A stretch of 64,000 nt of DNA, taken from positions 1-64,000 of the forward strand of contig JAIQFI010000023.1 of NCBI GenBank assembly GCA_020073345.1. The letters are read 5' to 3'. Below, piece after piece: positions 17,781 through 25,784 of this stretch. Origin of the DNA: Terriglobia bacterium (lineage in GTDB: Bacteria; Acidobacteriota; Terriglobia; Bryobacterales; Bryobacteraceae). Position numbers and translations under genes: made by a program. How positions within the stretch are numbered: the first letter of the stretch is position 1; each line of letters begins with the position of its first letter. The notes below the pieces were generated by a model. The model saw only the letters and a list, made by a program, of their open reading frames with translations, was not told where the DNA came from and did no database searches.

Positions 17781-19412
17781 TTACCAGAGGTACCACTTGC
17801 CGCCGAACAAAACGCATGCGGCAATAAGCGCGTTGGTGACACCATGCGCGACCACGGCGTCACCGATTCGACCACGCCACAGTAGCGCGCCGGCGTAGAG
17901 CATTCCCGCCGCTGCGCCGGCAAGCCAGCGGTCGCCGTGAAGAAGGCCGAAGGCAACCGAGGATACTAATATCGACAAAACCGTGACGGTTCGCATGCTT
18001 ACCGACTCGAAATCCGCGGAGATCAGGCGGCGGAGCAGAAAGCCCCGAAACGCCAGTTCCTCGGCGATCGGAACGGTGACCACCGCGGCAAGGGTTCTAA
18101 AAGCAAGCCAAGCGAACCGGCCGGATGCGGGCAGGACTGCAAGATCGGACGCTAATCCGCTGTCCTTGTGTGCTCCCGAAACTAGATCCAGACCCAGCCA
18201 GATCACAAATACCAGGCTGCCAACTATCGGCGCGACCCAACCGAAATTCCAATCGAGCTTTGCGTATTTCGGCCAGAGGAACCACAGAGTCCCCGCCGCG
18301 GCGAAGAACCTTAGCGGATAAAGCCATTCAAAGGTGCCCGACGCGGCGCGAGCAAGCATAGCCGCGGCAAGGATTGCCAAGAACGGTGTCAAATACGCGG
18401 CGGTCGGGTTCTCCGCGGAACTCTCTTCAGGTCTGCGCGCCCGCGGTCTCACGGTGAACCATTGCACCCGTTGCGCGGTCAACGAGAATCCTAGAGCAAC
18501 AGCGTTGAAAGCGATCCAACCCGCCTGCGAATGAAATCCGCCAACGGCGACGCTCGCCGCGCCCGCGTTCCCGATGAGAATCAGTACGGCAATTCGCAAG
18601 ACGTTCAGCAGCCACAAGACGCAAACGCCTGCAGGAATCAGCAGGAAGGCCTGCGGAAAACGGCATTCGCGCCGGAAAAACCAAAGCCACGCGACGCTGA
18701 ACACAAGGATCAGGCCCACGCCCTCAACGCCGGAACAGGACGCCGAGATCGTGGTCATGAACTCGCGGCTTCCTATCTCATTTGTCGTTGGGTCAGCGAC
18801 TAGGTCTGGGAGGAGGGGCCGAAGCAAGGCCCTTACCATAACGAACGTCAGGCCGGTCGCGGGTTGCCACAAGGGCGCGAAGCGACTTATCAGCTGGAGC
18901 GCTACGAATGTCGCGCCCGCGGCGTATACCCACGCCGTCCCGGTGCTGCGCAACAGATCGAGCCAGACCCGGGGAGGAACGAAGGCCGCCGCCCCCAGGC
19001 CAATAGCAAGTAAGCCTGCCAGGAGGGGGCTCTTCGAAAGAAGATTTCCGTGAAGGCCCCATTTTTCCTCCGCCAGCAGAAAGGAACTCAGGGCAGCGAA
19101 TGCAGCCATCGCACCAAAGTGGCCGACAAGCAGGCCCCACTTGATGGAGGTCCCGACAAGTTCATTGGAAATCCGTTGGAGCGCCAGCTTAGACCGGAGG
19201 TAACTAAACGTCAAAAAAAGTGCCGCGAAGGCCACGACCGCTTGAAACGCGGGCCTTCCGCTTCCCCCGAAGGCCCGTGTATCGATCCATGTCGAAACAG
19301 CGATCAGCTCTAGTGCGAAAAGGACTGCCAGAACTCCGAGCCGCTGCGGCAGTCCAAACTCGCGCCAGTCCCGAAACGCACGCCCGGTGAAATGCCCCCT
19401 GGGCAGGGTCAT
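17781..19412 (-). CDS. xrtE: Exosortase E / CAAX-type protease fusion (VPEID-CTERM system)
   Basis: A polytopic membrane protein of 543 residues. The exosortase half carries the catalytic triad: C226 in SASCSGVEG, R273 in LNVLRIAVL and H294 in GGFHSQAGW. The C-terminal half is a CPBP/CAAX-like protease with EE451-452 and R456 in AEELAFRGFLLRR, H492 in AFGLLHGDR and H523 in VAHGVTNA. This fused layout is diagnostic of exosortase E, which cleaves and sorts VPEID-CTERM proteins at the outer face of the inner membrane. The substrate gene lies just upstream (19488-19697). I start at the ATG at 19412 because GAGGGA precedes it; a GTG at 19463 or an ATG at 19442 would add up to 17 residues. Confidence 0.93.
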   Translation of the reverse strand: MTLPRGHFTGRAFRDWREFGLPQRLGVLAVLFALELIAVSTWIDTRAFGGSGRPAFQAVVAFAALFLTFSYLRSKLALQRISNELVGTSIKWGLLVGHFGAMAAFAALSSFLLAEEKWGLHGNLLSKSPLLAGLLAIGLGAAAFVPPRVWLDLLRSTGTAWVYAAGATFVALQLISRFAPLWQPATGLTFVMVRALLRPLLPDLVADPTTNEIGSREFMTTISASCSGVEGVGLILVFSVAWLWFFRRECRFPQAFLLIPAGVCVLWLLNVLRIAVLILIGNAGAASVAVGGFHSQAGWIAFNAVALGFSLTAQRVQWFTVRPRARRPEESSAENPTAAYLTPFLAILAAAMLARAASGTFEWLYPLRFFAAAGTLWFLWPKYAKLDWNFGWVAPIVGSLVFVIWLGLDLVSGAHKDSGLASDLAVLPASGRFAWLAFRTLAAVVTVPIAEELAFRGFLLRRLISADFESVSMRTVTVLSILVSSVAFGLLHGDRWLAGAAAGMLYAGALLWRGRIGDAVVAHGVTNALIAACVLFGGKWYLW

Positions 19413-19487
19413 CGTTCCCTCGTGGGTGTAAGGGTCAATCATGGTCAAGAGGACGACAGACACCCAGCGTTTGGGTCTGTGTCCCTG

Positions 19488-19697
19488 TTACTTGGCGTTC
19501 GAGCCGGAGTCCTTGGTTCTTCGGCGTCCCCGAATAGCGAGGAGCGCACCGGAAAGCAAAGTCAACGCAATCACTCCCGATCCAGGATCGATTTCTGGAG
19601 AAGTGTGGCGAATCCTATTAGTCGTAGTCGGGCCCGCGGCCAAGGCGACTCCCGATAACCCGAGGATTAACAACATCGTCGCAAAGATTTTGCTCAT
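19488..19697 (-). CDS. VPEID-CTERM sorting substrate (69 aa)
   Basis: This tiny protein has an N-terminal signal peptide (residues 1-21, ends VALAAG), then only about 11 residues, then the sorting signal SPEIDPGSG (33-41), a hydrophobic helix (42-55) and a basic tail RGRRR (56-60). This is the VPEID-CTERM tripartite signal recognised by exosortase E, with Ser in place of Val. After signal cleavage and sorting almost nothing would remain, so it may act as a short surface peptide, anchor or processed signal. The xrtE gene follows on the same strand, so they are probably co-transcribed. An 18-bp palindrome lies 46-63 bp upstream. Confidence 0.9.
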   Translation of the reverse strand: MSKIFATMLLILGLSGVALAAGPTTTNRIRHTSPEIDPGSGVIALTLLSGALLAIRGRRRTKDSGSNAK

Positions 19698-20057
19698 CGC
19701 AGGACTATATCAGAAAGGGGCGAGGAAATCCACCCCAACTAGTACCAGTACGTACTGGTAATCAATGTCCCCTAATCCCACATGTGGAGTGACGTGCAAA
19801 AATCGGGATCTCTCAAGCCCGTCATAGGCTTCCAGCGGCTGACAGTTGCCGAGCACACCGGGCATCTCAATGCCACTATGCGGCGATCGATTCGCTTATA
19901 GATGCTATGACTCGGTCCTTGAAATCACCGGAGTGCATCATCCAATCTTACACGCCGGCAATCGCACGTCCAGGAGCCTTGCTGCCCAGGAAGGCATCTC
20001 GGTTCATTACGCCAGAACCGGCGGGACCGTCTGAAGCTAGAACATTCCTGGAATTTC
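19698..20057. other. Upstream region of the VPEID-CTERM/xrtE genes
   Basis: About 360 bp without a credible gene. It carries the 18-bp palindrome at 19743-19760 and, on the minus strand, a TATAGT box ending about 8 bases before the substrate ATG (too close for an ordinary leader). Short frames here lack similarity to anything I recognise. Confidence 0.45.
19743..19760. promoter_or_regulatory. 18-bp perfect palindrome (candidate operator)
   Basis: TACCAGTAC-GTACTGGTA is a perfect 18-bp inverted repeat, 46 bp upstream of the VPEID-CTERM start codon. Length and position suit a dimeric transcription factor that controls the sorting system. The nearby CGGTACTGGTACCG at 22843-22856 shares the TACTGGTA half. 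Confidence 0.55.
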
Positions 20058-21299
20058 CTAGCCCGGTCCCACCGACAGCCATAGGCCTACGGGTGTGACA
20101 GCATTCCCGATCTCTATTACAACGGGCGTCGCCCACGCTGGGCTTGCGTTCGATGGAATGCGGACAATGACTGCCATCACCCCGCTAATCAGCTCCGGGG
20201 CGGGACCGGCATAGAGAATTTCCGCCAAGTGGCCTCCGATGGACGCGCCGGAGGCTAGCAGAAGTCGTCCCACTTCGGTTGAGCCCAGAACTCGGCCGGT
20301 GATTCCTGCCGGATCCGTCTGTCCGGCTCCTGTTAGGTAAAGTATGACCCAAGAACCCAGTGATGCCGGATTCACGGGTGTATTGATAGAGCCGTCCTGA
20401 TTACTAGCGGCAACCTGTCCGGTGCCGCTCCCATCTAGAGTGAACAGTGCAGGCACAGATGGAACAGCCGGAAGAGTAAGCGACGAGACTTGATTTCCCC
20501 CTCGCTCGACTGTTAACACCGTTGCTTGCTTCCCCAGAATCTCGTACGGAGCCACTGCGTTGATTTGGTTCGCGCTCGCATAGAGCAGCGGAGCCGGAAC
20601 ACCATCGAACTTCACGCTGGTATCGGAGGCGGTGACAGGCCAGCTACCGCCGGATGCCTGCATGATAACGGGCACCTCCGGACCGATTCCCGCGCCGAGG
20701 AGAGTGACTACCTCACCAGGAACTACGGCTCCGGGGAGCAAGCTGCCCGCGCTGAGCACACCGCCTGACTGAAGGGGTGCGATGTCGCCCGCTTGCCCCG
20801 AAACGGTAATCGTTGCCGAGCTGCCCGAGATGTCGATCGTGTCGCCGGCCGGACTGGTGGCCACGAGATTCCCTACCGAGACCGTATACGCGCCTGCGGG
20901 AGCGGTTCGACCGACGTTGACAACCAGAGTCAGGAGCGGGCCATCGGCAATTGGAGTCCGATTGAGGCCGACAATCACCAGGCGATGTTGATTGGGCGAG
21001 ATGTCCGCGGAATAGAGTGCCTTTGCAGCCAATCGCATCGCGCTTCCTGGAAGCACGCTGACGCTCATGGCCGAGCTGTCATACGTCAAGTCGAGTTGAA
21101 TTCCACTGACTTGGTGGTTCTCAGTCGTGCAGGAAACCGTCACGATCCCGCTGCTGGCGGGCGAGAGCGCGGCCGAGTTCAGCGAGACCTGTATCCCGAA
21201 TGCCAAAGCTGGCGCCAGACACATCGCCACCCCAATGGAACGGATTCTGCCGCCGTTCATCAGCCGATATTGTGACATGTCAAAGCTTGTTCGGATCAC
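20058..21299 (-). CDS. Secreted cohesin-like / TIGR03437 protein
   Basis: A signal peptide (ends ALAFG) is followed by a cohesin-like domain (~35-165; SLNSAALSPASSGIVTVSC, GIQLDLTYDSSAMSV, LVIVGLNRTPIADGPLLTLVV). A TIGR03437 domain fills the rest (~190-410; VTLLGAGIGPE, APLLYASANQINAVAPYEI, VILYLTGAGQTDP). It is the third TIGR03437 protein of the window and the second with a cohesin-like domain. The start is uncertain: GTG at 21299, or ATG at 21278 or 21260; none has a strong ribosome site, and 21260 gives the most ordinary signal peptide. Confidence 0.8.
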   Translation of the reverse strand: MIRTSFDMSQYRLMNGGRIRSIGVAMCLAPALAFGIQVSLNSAALSPASSGIVTVSCTTENHQVSGIQLDLTYDSSAMSVSVLPGSAMRLAAKALYSADISPNQHRLVIVGLNRTPIADGPLLTLVVNVGRTAPAGAYTVSVGNLVATSPAGDTIDISGSSATITVSGQAGDIAPLQSGGVLSAGSLLPGAVVPGEVVTLLGAGIGPEVPVIMQASGGSWPVTASDTSVKFDGVPAPLLYASANQINAVAPYEILGKQATVLTVERGGNQVSSLTLPAVPSVPALFTLDGSGTGQVAASNQDGSINTPVNPASLGSWVILYLTGAGQTDPAGITGRVLGSTEVGRLLLASGASIGGHLAEILYAGPAPELISGVMAVIVRIPSNASPAWATPVVIEIGNAVTPVGLWLSVGPG

Positions 21300-21729
21300 C
21301 GATGAGAAAGGGGCGATTGCTTCACTTGAAAGACGGGTGCGCCTTTCATCTGGCAGGATCCTATCGCTTGGCTTCTTTCGGCAGGTCTTAGTAAACCCCG
21401 CAGGTAAGTGACTTACCTAGGAAATTTCCTGCCAGGACGGGAACAGCGAAGCGATATCCAGGAAATAGCTCTGATTGGGTATTGTGACCACTAAAAACAG
21501 GCGACCTGCTGCTGCATCAATAGCCTCGCCACGTCTCTCGATTGGGGAATGTCCGCGTCTGATGACAATACGACTCCCGAGTAATCGTTCACGTCGTTCG
21601 TGTCGGCAAGAAAGGAGTTCGTGGCAATATTTCTCGAGCCCGAGCCGATCTCAGCTGCCTCGAAACCTAGTTGGGCCTCAATGCCTCCGTCTCGAACCGG
21701 TTTTCTTGGTGTTGCAATTAGGGCAGGGG
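21300..21729. other. Intergenic region with adjacent palindromes
   Basis: About 430 bp between the BY-kinase stop and the cohesin-like gene. It contains the palindromes at 21402-21430. No coding frame of substance is visible. Confidence 0.5.
21402..21430. promoter_or_regulatory. Two abutting palindromes upstream of the cohesin-like gene
   Basis: AGGTAAGT-G-ACTTACCT (21402-21418) is followed at once by AGGAAATTTCCT (21419-21430), both perfect inverted repeats. They lie 103-131 bp ahead of the GTG at 21299. The first shares CGCAGGTAAGT with the site upstream of the PilZ gene, so one regulator may control both. Confidence 0.5.
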
Positions 21730-22539
21730 TTACTTCTTGAGATGGTATCCGTAACCGTAGTATTGCTTGTTGAGGCCTTCGGCTCCATTGAGAACGAGGC
21801 CCGCGACGTTCTTGCGGCCGAGGATCGCAAGCGCCTGGTCAACAGCATCCTTGGGCGTGCGGTCTGCCCGTACGACCATTAAGCTAGCGTCCACAAGCCG
21901 TGACAACAATACGGTATCTGTAAGAGGTATCACAGGCGGTGTGTCAATGACAATCCACTCGAAGTGCTGGGATAATCTCCCCATTATGTTCGACATTGAA
22001 TCTGATTGCAACAGTTCTGTGGGATTACCCTTTGGCCGACCGGACTGCAGCAAGTAGCAACCCAGCGATTCCAAGCGTCGAAGTAACGACATCGGATCCA
22101 CATCTTCTTCGAGACTCTCTGCCAGTCCGGCCCGACGTTCGAGTCCCAGGCTTTGAGCCAGACTCGGCTGGTGCAGGTCCGCCTCCATCAGTAAAACTGA
22201 GCGCTTCCCCTCCTCAGCCAGAGCCACAGCCAGGTTCAGGGCGACAGTAGATTTCCCGTCTTGAGGTAAAGGGCTGGTTACAAGAATGCTCTTCAGCTTT
22301 CCCAGCGCCTGGAGTTCTCGAAGGCGCATCCGAAGAAACCTGAATCGGTCAGCGCCAGGACTCTGTGGATCGGTAAAGAAGATAAGTCGGCTCGCGGGGC
22401 TGATTCGTACCTGTTCAATTGGAACGTGCCCAAGCTCTGAGGCTACATCGGCCTCTTCCGCTACCGTACTGCGTTGAGTTGAGGACGAGTGAGTTCTCGT
22501 GCGCTGAGGCTTCCAAAGAAGCTGGGAAAAGTTGATCAT
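21730..22539 (-). CDS. BY-kinase (CpsD/CapB-type tyrosine autokinase)
   Basis: A 269-residue cytoplasmic kinase with Walker A SPLPQDGKST (89-98), Walker A' VLLMEADLHQP (116-125) and Walker B WIVIDTPPV (195-203). The C-terminal tail holds a tyrosine cluster (KQYYGYGY), the usual autophosphorylation site. BY-kinases cycle between phosphorylated and free states with the co-polymerase to control chain length and export. The Wzc-like gene lies upstream on the same strand, separated by an unusual 414-bp gap. Confidence 0.93.
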   Translation of the reverse strand: MINFSQLLWKPQRTRTHSSSTQRSTVAEEADVASELGHVPIEQVRISPASRLIFFTDPQSPGADRFRFLRMRLRELQALGKLKSILVTSPLPQDGKSTVALNLAVALAEEGKRSVLLMEADLHQPSLAQSLGLERRAGLAESLEEDVDPMSLLRRLESLGCYLLQSGRPKGNPTELLQSDSMSNIMGRLSQHFEWIVIDTPPVIPLTDTVLLSRLVDASLMVVRADRTPKDAVDQALAILGRKNVAGLVLNGAEGLNKQYYGYGYHLKK

Positions 22540-22953
22540 TAAGTGCTGCCGCTACTATCGTATCGCGCTCACCTGGCGTTACTTAGAACGTACCCACCAG
22601 AGAGGCAGACCCGAAGTTTGGTAGCCACGAATGTTGGCTTCGACCAATCTTATCGTCATAATCCTTTTGTTACACCTCTCCATACCGTTCGGCAGCCCGT
22701 CGGGCCGTTGCAGCTTTTTCAGCAGGCGATAGAGCAATGTTGATGCCCAAGCGATTATCGCCGATCACTAGCTGCCTCCCCCGTGGAAGCCACCTTCCTA
22801 ATAAACAATAACAGGAGAGTGTTGGACTAAGCTATCAGAAGTCGGTACTGGTACCGCCGTACACAAGATATAGGACCCCAAGATCGCACTACGCCACTGG
22901 TCCTATCGGGGACGAACTAGCCGCGGACGAGATCTTCTTGGAGCGAGGCCGAG
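22540..22953. other. Gap between co-polymerase and BY-kinase genes
   Basis: These 414 bp contain no supported gene. An inverted repeat CGGTAC-TG-GTACCG sits at 22843-22856. Co-polymerase and kinase genes are normally adjacent, so a separate promoter for the kinase or loss of a small gene is possible. Confidence 0.45.
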
Positions 22954-24465
22954 CTATGCGAGCAGCCTGTAGGCATAAAACTCAGTGGCGGCTATCACGG
23001 TTACAACAACGCATCCCGCGACCAACTCAAAAGCGGTTCTCCAGGTTCGAGCGCGCCGCTCCGTTGGGGTCGGCAATGCGGGGATACTAAACACCAGAGG
23101 CGGAGCGAATTTGCGCCGAAGTTCGTTCTCGCTGTGGAAAGTAGGCTTCCGAAGGTCCAGGAGAAACGCAAGGACGAAGCCCAACAGGGGGCCAGCCGCA
23201 ACTGCGCCCAAGCTTCCCGTCTGCAGCCGCTTACTCGCGGGGTGCGCGGGCAGGTTGGGGGGGTCCACCAAGCGGAATTGCTGTTGTTGCTGGCGCTTCC
23301 CCAAATCCGCAGCCAGGTCCGACTGCTGTTGTTTTCTCTGCAGTTCGGCAATTTCAACGTTAACTGCTTCCATCTCGCGCGTCGTCGTACTCAACTGCTG
23401 CTCATACACCGGGTTGGCGTTGAGGTGACTCTCGTACTCCTTGATTATGGCCGTTTGCCGCGCTGACTCTTTTAATAAATTGTCAATTTCCCGCGCGTTT
23501 GCCTCAAGCTGCCCTTCCAGCAGGGTGATGCTCGGATCCGCGGAAGCCATAGGAGTTTGACGGCCCTGGAGCGTCCTACCCCCAATCTTGATCTCCTCAA
23601 TGTCGGCCGTCAGCTGGGCAATCTCCTGGTCTTTGCTCACCACTTCCGGATACTGGGGCGTGAAACGCTTGAGCAAGACCGCTCGCTCGTTCTGGAGACG
23701 AGTGAGTCGCGCATTCAGATTTCCAGCCAACGCAGACTCCAAAGTTGCGCGTTGTTCAATGGCGCGTTCGTGGCTGGCGGTCACAGTGTCGAGCCGATAC
23801 TGGGCTTGACGCCACCGCTCCAGGTTCTCCTGTCGCGCATCCGGAAGCGCCCCGGCGTACTGCCCCTTGAGAACTCGCATACGCTGCTCGAGTTCGCTGC
23901 GTTTTCTTAGCCTCTCCGTCAACTGTTCCTCGAGAAGACCTGTAGTAGCCTCGACCTGGTTGGCTTCAAGCTGCAAGTGCCTCTGCATGAACGACTCGAC
24001 CAGCTTCTTGGCTACGTCTTGAGCTAACTGCGGTGTCTTGGCCGAGAATGCGATCCGAAACGTGAAGTTGGGGGCCGGTTCGATATCTATGTTTTTTCGC
24101 AGCAATTCAACCGCGGCATCTGGCGATGTATTGCTATCAGCGAGTCCGAATTCGTCAACGATTTGTAGCAACCGGGACTCGGATAAGACTTCGCGGGCGG
24201 CGATTTGCACCCTGTCGATCAGTGGCGTGTTCGAAAGGGGGGCCACCAAGTTGGGAGCGAGTTGCTGGTCCGCAACAAGAATCGTCGCTTCCGAACGATA
24301 TTTGTTGGGAACGAAACGAAGAACCACGTTACCGGCCACAACGGTGAGCAGTGTGGAGAACGCGATAAGCCATCGGCCATTCTTGCAAATCCTCAGGTAC
24401 TGTCGAATCGTTTCGGTAAAGTCGACGTTTGTTTCGTTCAGTTGGGTTTGAGTTTTTGGGTCCAT
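22954..24465 (-). CDS. Polysaccharide co-polymerase (Wzz/Wzc-GumC type)
   Basis: A 503-residue inner-membrane protein. The first helix (about 32-52) precedes a Wzz domain, then a long periplasmic coiled coil rich in Gln, Glu and Arg (about 165-400). A Pro-rich motif (VDPPNLPAHPASKR) leads into the second helix (about 415-437), and a third helix occupies the C-terminus (475-500). There is no fused kinase; the BY-kinase is encoded separately downstream. It should bridge inner membrane and Wza-like exporter and set polymer length. Confidence 0.9.
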   Translation of the reverse strand: MDPKTQTQLNETNVDFTETIRQYLRICKNGRWLIAFSTLLTVVAGNVVLRFVPNKYRSEATILVADQQLAPNLVAPLSNTPLIDRVQIAAREVLSESRLLQIVDEFGLADSNTSPDAAVELLRKNIDIEPAPNFTFRIAFSAKTPQLAQDVAKKLVESFMQRHLQLEANQVEATTGLLEEQLTERLRKRSELEQRMRVLKGQYAGALPDARQENLERWRQAQYRLDTVTASHERAIEQRATLESALAGNLNARLTRLQNERAVLLKRFTPQYPEVVSKDQEIAQLTADIEEIKIGGRTLQGRQTPMASADPSITLLEGQLEANAREIDNLLKESARQTAIIKEYESHLNANPVYEQQLSTTTREMEAVNVEIAELQRKQQQSDLAADLGKRQQQQQFRLVDPPNLPAHPASKRLQTGSLGAVAAGPLLGFVLAFLLDLRKPTFHSENELRRKFAPPLVFSIPALPTPTERRARTWRTAFELVAGCVVVTVIAATEFYAYRLLA

Positions 24466-24501
24466 GTATGGTGACTCTTTAAGGAACTTCGCGGAGGAAC
24501 A

Positions 24502-25629
24502 TCACTCTGCAATCGGGACCTGGCGCTCGTCCATGACCCCATGGACACGGCTCAGAATCTTGTGAACCACCCCTTCACTCAGGCGGTACACCACGACACC
24601 GAGAGTTGTACCGGCGGTGTTCGTGACGATATCAGTCATGCCTGAACTTCGAGTCGGGAGGAACCCCTGGAGTATCTCCATCGTGAGGCTCATTGTGGTG
24701 CCTAGAATCACAGTGGTCCAAACCGTCCTCGTTTTCTGCTGTGGAAAGGACAACGATAGGTAGCCGTACCAAAGGAAGCCGAACGGAACGAATCCGGCGA
24801 CATTGATCAATATGCTCTTGTAGTAACTCCAAGCCGGTTCATATTCATCCCAGGGCCTCTCCAGGAACAGCTTCCCCGCCACGAGGTAGCGCTCGGGAAT
24901 CATCAAGTCGACGCCGGAGCGGACCTGATTGTGAATGATGTTTCCAGCGCCTTCTTTGAAAAGATAGAGAGCGGCTGGATGTGCATCTTCGGTGAGAGTT
25001 GGGGGGGGCCGCTGACTCCAGCTCGCAAAGTGCTGAGATACCTCAGACGGGCTTAACTCGCGAGCATAGACCGCAAATCCGCCAATCCATCCAGACCAAC
25101 TATCGCTGATTAGGGGTGAATCGCCCAAGATGAATTGTCCAGCGAGCGCACGTTTCGAAAACCGGAGGACTTCTGTCGATTTCCTTAGGGCACCATCGAC
25201 AAAAACCGAGGTTCGACGGCCGCTTGCCGCGATCGTCAGGAAGACTGGAGTCGCTGGCCGGAAGACAGCATCGACGTACAGCGATTTGTGCGTAGGAGTG
25301 TACTCTTCCTCCTTGTTTTCACTCACTACCACTCCATCGGCGTACTGACGCAGTGATAGTAGATCTGTGCTGGCTGGACTAAAAACACTGAAGAAGTGCC
25401 TCTCGGCCCTCGTCCGGCTCGGCTGCATCCAAATCTCAATACTCCAGCCTGGGTCTTCATCCGATTCTGGCATCCGGAAGGAGCCAGAACTCATCACCGT
25501 CCCGTAGCGCCCCATCTGGACTCCATTGCGATCGGCCGACCAACTCACTTCGTTCTTCGGACTGTGAAACGGCCAAAGACATGCCACGGCAATCGCGCCC
25601 AGAATCGTGATTGCAAGCGCACGGAACAT
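24502..25629 (-). CDS. LamG-VanZ fusion membrane protein
   Basis: An N-terminal membrane helix (MFRALAITILGAIAVACLW) is followed by a LamG/concanavalin-like lectin domain (about 40-215; WSIEIWMQPSRT, VFVDGALRKSTEVL, GWIGGFAVYARELSPSEVSQHF). The C-terminal part is a VanZ-like domain with three or four helices (INVAGFVPFGFLWYG, MEILQGFLPTRSSGMTDIVTN). VanZ-like genes are common in exopolysaccharide loci, where a role at the membrane is suspected but unknown. The ATG at 25629 is preferred; a GTG at 25656 is in frame. It is co-directional with the co-polymerase gene 36 bp downstream. Confidence 0.85.
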   Translation of the reverse strand: MFRALAITILGAIAVACLWPFHSPKNEVSWSADRNGVQMGRYGTVMSSGSFRMPESDEDPGWSIEIWMQPSRTRAERHFFSVFSPASTDLLSLRQYADGVVVSENKEEEYTPTHKSLYVDAVFRPATPVFLTIAASGRRTSVFVDGALRKSTEVLRFSKRALAGQFILGDSPLISDSWSGWIGGFAVYARELSPSEVSQHFASWSQRPPPTLTEDAHPAALYLFKEGAGNIIHNQVRSGVDLMIPERYLVAGKLFLERPWDEYEPAWSYYKSILINVAGFVPFGFLWYGYLSLSFPQQKTRTVWTTVILGTTMSLTMEILQGFLPTRSSGMTDIVTNTAGTTLGVVVYRLSEGVVHKILSRVHGVMDERQVPIAE

Positions 25630-25784
25630 TGATACCGCGGTGATCGTTATCTGCACGCTGAATTCCCAGGGTTCATATGGCCAGGGCTTATGTATTCTTC
25701 ATTGTAGCTGCGGGCCAGACGACCAGAAATGTGAGGATAGGCTTAGTGAGGCTAATCTAGATGGGATGAGACGGCTGGCTCACC

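Noticed and set aside
17625-17885. 86-codon frame after the dockerin gene
   Set aside because: It overlaps the end of xrtE on the other strand and shows no domain or ribosome site.
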